Assembly: GCA_023055425.1 (NCBI GenBank)
Contig: JALGPY010000003.1
Location: 63,286,991-63,350,990 of the forward strand
Origin: Linanthus parryae
Lineage: Eukaryota > Streptophyta > Magnoliopsida > Ericales > Polemoniaceae
Direction of reading: 5' to 3'
DNA: 64,000 nucleotides
This document shows, piece after piece, positions 44,330-53,463 of the stretch. Under the pieces are notes generated by a model. That model saw nothing but the letters and a program-made list of their open reading frames with translations, had not been told where the DNA came from and did no database searches. The position numbers and the translations under genes were made by a program. Position 1 is the first letter of the stretch; every line of letters begins with the position of its first letter.

Positions 44330-46942
44330 ATGTCTCAGGAGGATGATGTCAGCAACCGATCGCCTTCCACCGAAACTCCCTCGGGAGACGAGACCCGCCG
44401 TACTCCGACGACTCCCGGCGAAGCACCGACGCTAGTGTCTTTGGACGCTACCGTCCAAAGTCAGGCGAAAGCCCTCAAGTCTCAATCCGCACAACTAGAA
44501 CAAATCTTGGCTGTTCTAGGCACCCTCGCACCAAATCCTCCGCCAGCCACCGCTATCCCTCAAGGAAGAGGAACCCCTACTGCTCCAGGATTGGGAGCGC
44601 CAGCCACACCTCCCAACCCTCATCTGCAGACTCCACCGTCGGCTGCGCAACTGCCTTCGGTTCAAGGATCGACAGCACAAATGCTGCCTCCTGCTGCTCA
44701 CGCTCCTCAGCCCTCGGCTTTGGCGTCCAACCCAACTTTGCAGTACCCTTTGCCTCCCCCAACGATGATCTGGGGAAATGCGGGTACTCAATATGCTCCC
44801 AATCCTCCGACGGCATACGTGTCGCCACCACCTACGGCAACTCCTCCGACGACTACCGAGGGAAGCATTCTAGAATGCATGACGTCTTTGCAAAAGCGCG
44901 TGGACACCATCCTGGCTCATCAGTCATTCGCGGATACCATTATCCCGAAGCTAGACAATGATCCACCTATTCCACGAGAGATCTATCTCATGCCTAACCC
45001 GGCGGGGTACAAGGCTCCCAAATGGGATAAGTTCGAAGACGTCAATGGAAACGCTCATGAGCATGTCATGCGTTTCATTGATGTCATGGGTCCGTACGGA
45101 GCCGATTCCAAGTTGCTGATGCGAGAGTTCCCAAAATCTCTTGGGAACGTAGCATACAAATGGTACCGGACATTGGAGGCCGGATCCGTGAAGACTTGGG
45201 ACGACATGGTCCAAAAGTTCTATACCAAGTTCTTTCAAATGGAGGAAAAGGTGACAATGATCCATCTCTCGCGGATGTATCAGAAGCGCGAGGAGGATGG
45301 GATCACCTTCATCAAGAAATTCCGGGCGAAATCCTTGGAGTGCAAAGATCCAATGCCCGAAAGCCGGCTCGTGGAGATATGCCTGCAGTGCATGCGAGAT
45401 GAATACAAAGGTATGCTTATTAATTTGCAAACACCTACGTTTTCAAAACTAATCGAATGCACGAAGAACATCGAGCCCATAGTCGAAAGACAGAAAAAGA
45501 AGAACGCTCCAGAGCGACCTGCGAGCGGCACCACTTACAAGATCGGAAGGTTCAGCTACAAGCGGGGACGCGAAGCTGAAGTCAACACAGTTTCGCCCCA
45601 GAAACAAGCGAAGGTTGTGAACTTCGATGTACCACCTCTGCCATGCTCGGTAGAGGAAGCGAGTGACCTCTGCAAACAATGGCGCAAGGACGGCGTCCTG
45701 CCACCGCTCGAGAAAGCACCCTCCAAGGAGATGGTGAGGGACCCTAAGTGGTGCGAGTACCACGGCAAGATCATGCATCCCACCGCCGAGTGCAAGAAAC
45801 TCAGGTTCGCATTCGATCAGAAGATGAAGAACGGCGAGCTAATCGTCAGCGACAACAGGAAGGACGTGCGCAACAACCCGCTTCCTGCCCATACAGAGTC
45901 AAGCTCGAAAGGCAAAGAGGTCGCCATGATCTCGATCGTAGACTTGGAGGAAGTCGCAGAGGATGGTCTACCCATCATTGCTGAGGTCCATCAAGACGAA
46001 GACTATAGCATGGACACGGAGGATGAACGTGCCGACCGCATGAAAGGGTCGCACGGCTTCAACAAGTTCTTCGACGAGATGAATTTCTCCGAGAGGTGCC
46101 GGGCTGATATGACGAAAGCAATCTTAAGGATAGCGGAGGACTACCAGGAGGACCTCGTGGTTTCCAACGGGAAAGTCATCAGGGCGTCTCGTTCCACAGA
46201 AAAGACTATGACCTTTTCTGCCAGCGACAAGAAGACAGATGCGAGCCACCAGAGGCCTCTGTACGTGACCGCCATCGTCAATGGCGTCGAATTCAAGCGA
46301 GCATTCGTCGATGGAGGAGCAGCAGTCAACGTTGTCCCACTCCACACACTGAAGCTAGCAGGGATCCCCGAGCACAAGGTAGTCAAACGTCCATCTCCAC
46401 TGGTGGGATTCGGAAGCGACTCTAGAATGACAATCGGGTGGATCCGCCTGGGCGTCCAGATTGGCAAGATCAAGTGCTCGGCGAAGTTTTATGTCATAGA
46501 CGCGAACACCACATACCACATGATTATAGGTCGAGCCTGGATTCATCGCTTCGACGCAGTCCCTTCGACGACTCACCAGGTTATGAAAGCTATATGGAAT
46601 GACAGAATAGTCGAGATACCGGCTTCGACTAACCCGTTCAACTTGGACGAAGCACACCTCAGCGAGGCGGTGTGGTTCACTGAGATGGCGGACGAGCAAA
46701 CACCCGGGCCTTTCAACCCTACTCCTTTGCCTCTCTGGGAGGACATCAAGGACCAGTCACCTGCGGGTGTGATGGTGACAAGGGAAGATGCTAAGGAAAA
46801 GCCGCCTACACGCGAAGAGGCGCCACGTATCGCATATCATCGAAAGAATGTGTACACCTTGAAGAGGATCGCAAAGCATGACCCCGAAGGCAAGGAGATA
46901 GAGAGCTTCTACGCCAATGGGAAGAAATGCTACCGCATATGA
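44330..46942 (+). CDS. Tat gag-protease polyprotein
   Basis: 870 residues. Residues 1-180 are Pro/Thr/Ala-rich, with a short heptad-like stretch at 40-65. The retrotransposon gag domain covers about 230-385 (EHVMRFIDVMGPYGADSKLL, WYRTLEAGSVKTWDDMVQKF, MYQKREEDGITFIKKFR). A zinc-binding C-x2-H-x4-H-x4-C cluster is at 475-488 (WCEYHGKIMHPTAECKKL). The aspartic protease covers about 640-745, with active-site motif FVDGGAAVNVVP (D661; DGG in place of the usual DTG/DSG, as seen in Tat) and the later MIIGRAWIHRF block. Gag coats the RNA genome and the protease matures the polyproteins. It ends at TGA 46940-46942; pol follows in the same frame. Confidence 0.93.
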   Translation: MSQEDDVSNRSPSTETPSGDETRRTPTTPGEAPTLVSLDATVQSQAKALKSQSAQLEQILAVLGTLAPNPPPATAIPQGRGTPTAPGLGAPATPPNPHLQTPPSAAQLPSVQGSTAQMLPPAAHAPQPSALASNPTLQYPLPPPTMIWGNAGTQYAPNPPTAYVSPPPTATPPTTTEGSILECMTSLQKRVDTILAHQSFADTIIPKLDNDPPIPREIYLMPNPAGYKAPKWDKFEDVNGNAHEHVMRFIDVMGPYGADSKLLMREFPKSLGNVAYKWYRTLEAGSVKTWDDMVQKFYTKFFQMEEKVTMIHLSRMYQKREEDGITFIKKFRAKSLECKDPMPESRLVEICLQCMRDEYKGMLINLQTPTFSKLIECTKNIEPIVERQKKKNAPERPASGTTYKIGRFSYKRGREAEVNTVSPQKQAKVVNFDVPPLPCSVEEASDLCKQWRKDGVLPPLEKAPSKEMVRDPKWCEYHGKIMHPTAECKKLRFAFDQKMKNGELIVSDNRKDVRNNPLPAHTESSSKGKEVAMISIVDLEEVAEDGLPIIAEVHQDEDYSMDTEDERADRMKGSHGFNKFFDEMNFSERCRADMTKAILRIAEDYQEDLVVSNGKVIRASRSTEKTMTFSASDKKTDASHQRPLYVTAIVNGVEFKRAFVDGGAAVNVVPLHTLKLAGIPEHKVVKRPSPLVGFGSDSRMTIGWIRLGVQIGKIKCSAKFYVIDANTTYHMIIGRAWIHRFDAVPSTTHQVMKAIWNDRIVEIPASTNPFNLDEAHLSEAVWFTEMADEQTPGPFNPTPLPLWEDIKDQSPAGVMVTREDAKEKPPTREEAPRIAYHRKNVYTLKRIAKHDPEGKEIESFYANGKKCYRI

Positions 46943-46954
46943 AGGTGCGCGGGG

Positions 46955-49900
46955 ATGTCCTCACACGGGCATGGGGATGTCCCTGGGCAAATCAATCAAA
47001 TCGAGCAAGTTGCGCTGACGGAAGAGCCAACACAAGACACTCCAGACGAGAAACTCAAAGGAGCGCCTGAATGCATGGAGGATAGGCCAAGACCACAAAA
47101 GCAAGAACTAAAGGAAGTATTCCTCAGCCCGAACGGGGAAAAGAAAAGGCCAGTCTTCCTGAGTGCGGACCTCACAAGCGAAGAGGAACAAGGACTGCTG
47201 CAGCTCCTAACTGAGTACAAGGACGTGTTCGCATGGGAATATGATGAGATGCCAGGCCTGGATACGAGCATCACCATGCACCGTTTGGACATCATCCCAG
47301 GGTCCAAACCGGTCAAGCAAAGCACCAGAAGCTTCAGACCAGAGCTTAACATGAAGATCAAGCAGGAGATAGTCAAACTCGTAGATGCCAAATTCATAGA
47401 GCCAAATCATCATCCCACATGGCTGGCCAACATCGTGCCGGTGGTGAAGAAGAACGGACAGCTCCGCATCTGTGTGGACTTCCGAGACCTTAATCGCTTC
47501 TGCCCTAAGGACGATTTCCCACTGCCCAACATCGATCTGCTTATCGATTCAACAGCAGGCCATCGCATGTTCAGTTTCATGGACGGTTTCAGCGGGTACA
47601 ATCAAATCAAGATGGATCCCGAAGATGCGCAGAAAACTGCATTCATCACTCCTGTGGGGGTATTCAACTACACGGTAATGCCGTTCGGTCTTAAGAACGC
47701 GGGCGCGACCTATCAGCGGGCCATGATGGCCCTATTCCACGACATGATGCACAAAGAGGTGGAATTTTATGTGGATGACCTGGTGGTTAAATCCAAGCAC
47801 GAAGCGGATCACCTCGCAGACCTGCGAAAGGTGTTCAACAGATGCAGGAGCTTTCAACTGAAAATGAACCCCATGAAATGCGCGTTCGGCGTGACCTCGG
47901 GGAAGTTCTTAGGGTGTGTAGTCCATCGCCAGGGGATCGAGCCTGACCCTGCGAAAGTGTCAGCCATCACCAGCATGACGCCTCCCCATAATCAAAGTAC
48001 CTTGAAGACATTCTTGGGAAAACTGTCATACCTGCGGAGATTCATTCCAGCAATTGCAGAAATCACATGCTGTTTCAGCACTCTTCTCAAGAAGGACGCC
48101 GCATACAACTGGGCTCCGGACCATGAGGCCGCATTCGAAAAGCTGAAAGAACTGCTCACGTCCTCAAAGATTATGATCGCGCCTCAGCTGGGATCGCCGC
48201 TTCTGCTATATCTTACATCAACAAGAAGATCTATAGGAGCACTCTTGGCTCAGGAGTATGAAGGCCAAGAGAGGCCCATCTACTATATCTCTCGAATTGT
48301 GCAGCCTGCTGAATCAAGGTACACAGACATCGAGCGTCATTGCCTTGCTTTATTCTTTGTGATAGAGAAGTTGAGACACTATTTTGCGTCGCACAAAGTA
48401 GTGGTAGTCACCAAGAGCGACCCCATAAGATATTTGCTAACTCACACTACTCCGGGAGGGAGATTGGCGAAATGGTACATGACCATCTCTCAATACGATA
48501 TTACATGCGTGAAACCAAGAGCGATCAAGTCGCAGGCGGTAGCAGATCTGTTGGCACAGTTTCCCGACAACAGCCACGAACCCGTGATCGAAGAAGAGCT
48601 CGAAGGCCCTGAAATCTACGCGATCGACGTGCCCTATTGGACCCTCCACTTCGACGGTTCATCAACCAGGAAAGGCGGAGGCATTGGGATAGTCTTGACA
48701 AAGCCAGATGGGGAAGTCATACAGATATCCGCGAAGCTCAACTTCGCAGTCACGAACAACGAAGTGGAATACGAGGCTCTCATTGCGGGGCTCCGTGCCG
48801 CAAAAGCTTTGGAAGTTAGTAACTTAACAGTCATGGGAGATTCCAAGCTGATTGTTAAGCAAGCCTCGGGCGAATATGGTTTGAAGGAGATCAACCTCCT
48901 GTCTTATCGTACCTTAGTACAGAAACTGATGCAACAATTCTGCGATGTGAAGTGCGAGCACAAACCCCGAGCAGACAACAGGCACGCAGACGCCTTGGCA
49001 ACTCTGGGGTCTAAGGCCAGTATAGACAAGTGCCCCGCAAGGATTTCCATCGAAGTGCGAACGTCGTCGGCATTAACAGAAGATGCGTGCGACGACGAAC
49101 ACATGGACGACGCAGACTGGCGGAAAGCAATCCTGCAAGCTATTGCAAAAGGCACCAGCAGCGAAAGCTGGGCACTCACAAAAGGATACTGCATCCACGA
49201 CAACACCCTTTACTACAAGGGTCCTGGAGGAATACTCATGCGATGTGTCTCCGAGCAAGAGGGACAACAGCTGCTAGAAAAGATTCACCAACACGCTTGC
49301 GGAGAAAGCGAGGTGTCAATCTACAGAAAGGCTCAAAGATATGGCATCCATTGGCCTGGCATGTCAACAGCTGCAGCCCTGATACAAGGGAAGTGCGAAA
49401 GTTGCGCACTAATCAAAGACTCTCTGCTCGTCGCTCTAATCGACGACGACACAGATTGGAGGAAGCCACTGTTCGATTTCCTCACCCAGGGCACAGCGCA
49501 CGAATCGAGAAAAGAAGCAGAAAATTTAAAAAGGAAAGCGTCCCGATACGTGGTACAGGAGAACCTGCTTTGGCGAAGAGGTCACGAGGGCAACTTGCTG
49601 CGATGTCTAGACGGAAGAGAAGCACAAGAAGTCATGGACCTTTCTCATCAGGTGGAACACCAAGGAGGTGCGAAATTATGCAGACAGCTCCTTTCAATCG
49701 GATACTTCTGGCCCACAATGGAAGTCGATTGCCGCACCAAAGTGCGACGCTGCCAAGAATGCCAATTCAAAGGGAACCTAGTGCACGCTCCCGCCGTGGA
49801 TTTACATGCATTAGGAACGCCGTGGCCATTTCACACATGGGCTCTGGACTTCATCGGGCCCATCCGACCGACGTCGCATGGGAACCATTTCATTCTCACC

Positions 49901-50680
49901 GCAACCGAGCTGTTCACTAGATGGGTGGAAGCAATACCACTAAAGACGGCAAATGCGCTGGCTGTGGTCAATTTCATCCAGGAAAGCATTGTATGCAGGT
50001 TCGAAATCCCAAACACCATTCTTTCAGATAACGGTACTCCTTTTGTTAATCGCCAGGTAGCTGCGAAATTAGCGGAGTACAATATCAGGCAGATATGTTC
50101 TACCCCTTACTACCCAAAGGGAAACGGACAAGCTGAAGCGACTAACAAGACGCTGTTGAGAATATTGAGCAAAATGGTCGCAGACGACCACAAGAAGTGG
50201 GCCGACTCTTTAAGCATAGCTCTGTGGGCCTACAGAACTTCTCCAAGGACACCCACAGGGGCCTCGCCATTTCTACTGTGTTATGGGGCCGAAGCTGTGG
50301 TACCTGCGGAAGTTAGAGTCAACTCGGCAAGGCTGGCCTTCCACGCACTCTATGAAAATCAACGCGATCATGACTTAATCTTGCTGGAAGAGAAGCGAGA
50401 ACAAGCCAAAAGGACCAACAAACGGTACCAGGAAAGAATCGCTCGCGCCTACAACAAGACAGTTCAGCGAAGGGACTTCGCAGTCGGAGACTTGGTCTTG
50501 CGCGCATCTGATCATTGCATGCGAGAAGCAACTCACCCAAAGTTCGCAGCTAATTGGGAAGGACCCTTCGAAGTCACAGAAGTCTTCGATAGTGGCTACT
50601 GCAGCATACGAAGGTTGCACGGTACAACCTCAACTCCCAGCTCAATCAACATGCGTTGGATCAAGAAGTACTATCCCTGA
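46955..50680 (+). CDS. Tat pol polyprotein: RT, RNase H, archaeal-type RNase H, integrase
   Basis: 1241 residues in the same frame as gag, four codons after its stop. RT covers about 100-330, with YVDD at 272-275. The first RNase H covers about 415-540; its YLTSTRRSIGALLAQ block has Arg where an Asp is expected. The second, archaeal-type RNase H covers about 562-690, with D567 (HFDGSS), E605/607 (NNEVEYEAL), D629 (MGDSK) and D674/679 (ADNRHADALA). Two zinc-binding modules follow: H778-H780...C814-C817 and H898-H902...C934-C937. The integrase core covers 955-1100: D (WALDFIGP), D (ILSDNGTPF), E (GNGQAEATNKT). The C-terminal GPFEV-type domain ends at 1241. No internal stop, so the enzyme set may be functional. 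It copies the element RNA and inserts the product. Confidence 0.95.
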   Translation: MSSHGHGDVPGQINQIEQVALTEEPTQDTPDEKLKGAPECMEDRPRPQKQELKEVFLSPNGEKKRPVFLSADLTSEEEQGLLQLLTEYKDVFAWEYDEMPGLDTSITMHRLDIIPGSKPVKQSTRSFRPELNMKIKQEIVKLVDAKFIEPNHHPTWLANIVPVVKKNGQLRICVDFRDLNRFCPKDDFPLPNIDLLIDSTAGHRMFSFMDGFSGYNQIKMDPEDAQKTAFITPVGVFNYTVMPFGLKNAGATYQRAMMALFHDMMHKEVEFYVDDLVVKSKHEADHLADLRKVFNRCRSFQLKMNPMKCAFGVTSGKFLGCVVHRQGIEPDPAKVSAITSMTPPHNQSTLKTFLGKLSYLRRFIPAIAEITCCFSTLLKKDAAYNWAPDHEAAFEKLKELLTSSKIMIAPQLGSPLLLYLTSTRRSIGALLAQEYEGQERPIYYISRIVQPAESRYTDIERHCLALFFVIEKLRHYFASHKVVVVTKSDPIRYLLTHTTPGGRLAKWYMTISQYDITCVKPRAIKSQAVADLLAQFPDNSHEPVIEEELEGPEIYAIDVPYWTLHFDGSSTRKGGGIGIVLTKPDGEVIQISAKLNFAVTNNEVEYEALIAGLRAAKALEVSNLTVMGDSKLIVKQASGEYGLKEINLLSYRTLVQKLMQQFCDVKCEHKPRADNRHADALATLGSKASIDKCPARISIEVRTSSALTEDACDDEHMDDADWRKAILQAIAKGTSSESWALTKGYCIHDNTLYYKGPGGILMRCVSEQEGQQLLEKIHQHACGESEVSIYRKAQRYGIHWPGMSTAAALIQGKCESCALIKDSLLVALIDDDTDWRKPLFDFLTQGTAHESRKEAENLKRKASRYVVQENLLWRRGHEGNLLRCLDGREAQEVMDLSHQVEHQGGAKLCRQLLSIGYFWPTMEVDCRTKVRRCQECQFKGNLVHAPAVDLHALGTPWPFHTWALDFIGPIRPTSHGNHFILTATELFTRWVEAIPLKTANALAVVNFIQESIVCRFEIPNTILSDNGTPFVNRQVAAKLAEYNIRQICSTPYYPKGNGQAEATNKTLLRILSKMVADDHKKWADSLSIALWAYRTSPRTPTGASPFLLCYGAEAVVPAEVRVNSARLAFHALYENQRDHDLILLEEKREQAKRTNKRYQERIARAYNKTVQRRDFAVGDLVLRASDHCMREATHPKFAANWEGPFEVTEVFDSGYCSIRRLHGTTSTPSSINMRWIKKYYP

Positions 50681-50895
50681 CTTCTCTCATTTCATACGTT
50701 TTATGATAACGTGCTTAATGTCTCATGTGGCTATGATTTACGCAATCTCCTCTCCCATATGAGAGGATTGTAATCCCATCTCTCCCATATGAGAGCGTTA
50801 TAATAAAAGAATTCTCCCAAATGAGAAGTTCATATTTCTAGCTGTTTATGTTGCTCTATTTGATTCGTTATTACTGTTAACAATGGTTTATTCGC
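50681..50895. other. Post-pol segment with short hairpin repeats
   Basis: Three near-copies of CTCTCCCATATGAGAG (50750-50830); each can form a CTCTC/GAGAG stem. Could be an RNA structure or terminator-like element at the end of the sense transcript; no further evidence. Confidence 0.5.
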
Positions 50896-51990
50896 TGCAA
50901 TAGCAGCCAATGCAATGCGATCTTAAGTGATCGTCTAAGCCTATCTCTTACGATAGCAGCCAATACAATGCGATCTTAATTGATCATCTAAAGCCTATCT
51001 CTAACGATAGCAACCAATGCGAACGCGATCTTAATTGATCATCTAAAGCCTATCTCTAACGATAGCAGCTAATGCAAACGCGATCTTAAGTGATCATCTA
51101 AAAGCCTATCTCTAACGATAGCAACCAATGCGAACGCGATCTTAATTGATCATCTAAAGCCTATCTCTAACGATAGCAGCTAATGCAAACGCGATCTTAA
51201 GTGATCATCTAAAAGCCTATCTCTAACGATAGCAACCAATGCAAACGCGATCTTAATTGATCATCTAAAGCCTATCTCTAACGATAGCAGCTAATGCAAA
51301 CGCGATCTTAAGTGATCATCTAAAGCCTATCTCTAACGATAGCAGCTAACGCAAATGCGATCTTAATTGATCATGTAAAGCCTATCTCTTACGATAGCAG
51401 CCAAACGCAAATGCGATCTTAATTGATCATCTGAAGCCTATCTCCTACGATAGCAGCCAAGCGCCAATACGATCTTAATTGATCATCTAAATCCTATCTC
51501 TCATGATAGCAGCAAACGCGAATGCGATCTTAATTGATCATCCAAAGCCTATCTCATACGATAGCAGTCAAACGAAAATACGATCTTAATTGATCATGTA
51601 AAGCCTAGTTCTCACGATGGCAGCTAAACGCAAATGCGATCTCGATTTATCATCAAAGCCTATCTGTTACGATAGCAACTCATACACAAAACGATTTTAC
51701 CTGATTCTCTCAAGCCTATCTGTTACGATAGCAACTCATATGCAAGGTGATTTTAATTGATCACCCAAGCCTCTGTTACAATGGCAACGCATGCGCAAGA
51801 CGGTCTTACTGGATCTTCTAAAAGCCTATCTGTTGCGATAGCAATTTATGCGAGAAACGATCTCAAGCAGTTCGCTAATAAAGCCTATCTTTTGTGGTAG
51901 CAGTTCGCATCACCTAATGATCTTAATCGATCTGCTAAAGACTATCTGTTACGATAGCAATGTTGTGAACATGGTCTTAAATGATTTGCA
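50896..51990. repeat. Tandem array, about 19 units of ~55 bp
   Basis: Each unit reads roughly AGCAGCCAATGCAAACGCGA, TCTTAATTGATCATCTAAAG, CCTATCTCTAACGAT. Conserved features are CTATC-(6 nt)-GATAG, able to form a stem, and the palindrome TGATCA. Units at 51007-51340 alternate between AGCAACC...TTAATTG and AGCAGCT...TTAAGTG types, giving three dimers of about 111 bp. Units decay toward the right end. Such 3' arrays are a known feature of Tat elements and a source of plant satellites. Confidence 0.92.
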
Positions 51991-53463
51991 ACGGCCAACT
52001 GCAAGCCCATCCGCGAAAATGGCACAGTTGCGAAGATACGATCTCGAACGGTCTAGTGAAACAACTCGCGAATCAATATATCGCAGATGCGAAACAGTTA
52101 CATAGCATTATGCAAGGCGAAATATGCCGAAACGCGTGCGAAATTGTATTCTGTTGTAAAGAGATAGCAGATAATACAGAAAGCTATTTATCATTACGAG
52201 TCAAATGACTTACAATTTATCTGTCTAGATAGCAGCTTACAAGCGAAAAGCTCGAATCTAACTACGCAGCCAACATGGCTTACAATACATTCGAAAAGTG
52301 GCTGACAAGCCAGAAACACACAAGGGAACTCCTGACTAAGAAAAGGAGGTACCCACCGGTCCTCACACCGGCAGTGCAACACGCAGATCTGCGGCCAAAG
52401 ATCTATAGCAAAAGGGATGCTGCCGCGAAGAGATCAGCTTGTCATTCGCTACATCCCTAGCCGCGAAACCTGGGAAACGATACGCCCAGGACCCCAAGGG
52501 GTGACAAAAGCCTCTGTCTGATCAAGGTAGGCGCCGGAGGAGCTTCCTGTTTCGACATATACTACTCTGCAAAACAGGCGAAGCAGTCATTCCTCTGGTG
52601 ATGGATTCCTTGTCATATTGGACAAGGGCATTGACGAGCACCCTGAGTTCAAGAACGAAGAGGCAAGAAATCCTCCTCCAGGGATGCTGGAGGAGAATTC
52701 CGCCGTTCATTACGAGACGGTAGCACGGTCACTTCGGCGCTGCACCTCGCCACGAGGCGGCCGGAAACATGACCTGCACACATAATACACGAAGAAATTT
52801 CTTCGAACAGACATGAGATATTATCTGCATCTTCTTTATGATGGTTATAAAGAGCAATAAGCCTCATAAAGTGGATCTTGGAAACTATTTCTATAGCACA
52901 AAGCGCAAACTCAGGATTCAAAACTTGAAGTTGCCATGAATCAACGAAAAACAAGCGTTGAAGCCAGCAGTCGTAAGGACTCACGGCAAAGCACATGTTT
53001 GGGATGAAGAACCCAAATAGCAAAGACAGGGTTTATATAGACCCTGTGGAGACTCTTCAATTGCCAAGGATGAGTCAGCAGAATTCAAAAAGAGGGTAAG
53101 TTCAATCACTTACGCCTTGAAAAGCGGTAACAATCAATTACCCTACTAAAGGCTACGACGATTCAGTTGCGTATCCTAATAAATGACGGATAGTCATGAT
53201 TCGGACGGACTTCCCAACGGAAGCGTGCTTATCTGCCGAGAAATTAGCGCGAAAATCAAGCAAAGTATCAATTGCTGACGTCATGATTGGATATGCACAA
53301 AGATATCCTGTTAAGTCCCGAAAAGGGCAAAACGGGCAAACTCATTGTTCGTTGTTAAAAAAAAAGGGGGGAGAGAAACCCTAGCAACATTACATTAATG
53401 TTTCAAGATATTACATTAATGTTTCAGCTATTTCTTTGTTTTTCTTTTCAAAAATTCAAAAAG
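51991..53463. other. Tat 3' region between the tandem array and the antisense gene
   Basis: No conserved domain seen on either strand. A minus frame at 52649-53023 (124 codons) lies 3' of the antisense gene and could be its 3' UTR. A homopolymer A run precedes GGGGGG at 53357-53373. Confidence 0.5.

Noticed and set aside
44516..46699. Several minus-strand frames of 70-160 codons opposite gag
   Set aside because: Low-complexity reverse translations of the gag coding sequence; no splice structure or homology, unlike the antisense gene at 53464-57753.
49030..49920. 296-codon open frame on plus
   Set aside because: Overlaps the integrase part of pol in another frame; Arg/Ser-rich with no domain. 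A shadow of the GC-rich coding frame.
50896..51990. Regular repeats resembling a CRISPR array
   Set aside because: The 55-bp units are tandem with no unique spacers, and they lie inside a plant retrotransposon.
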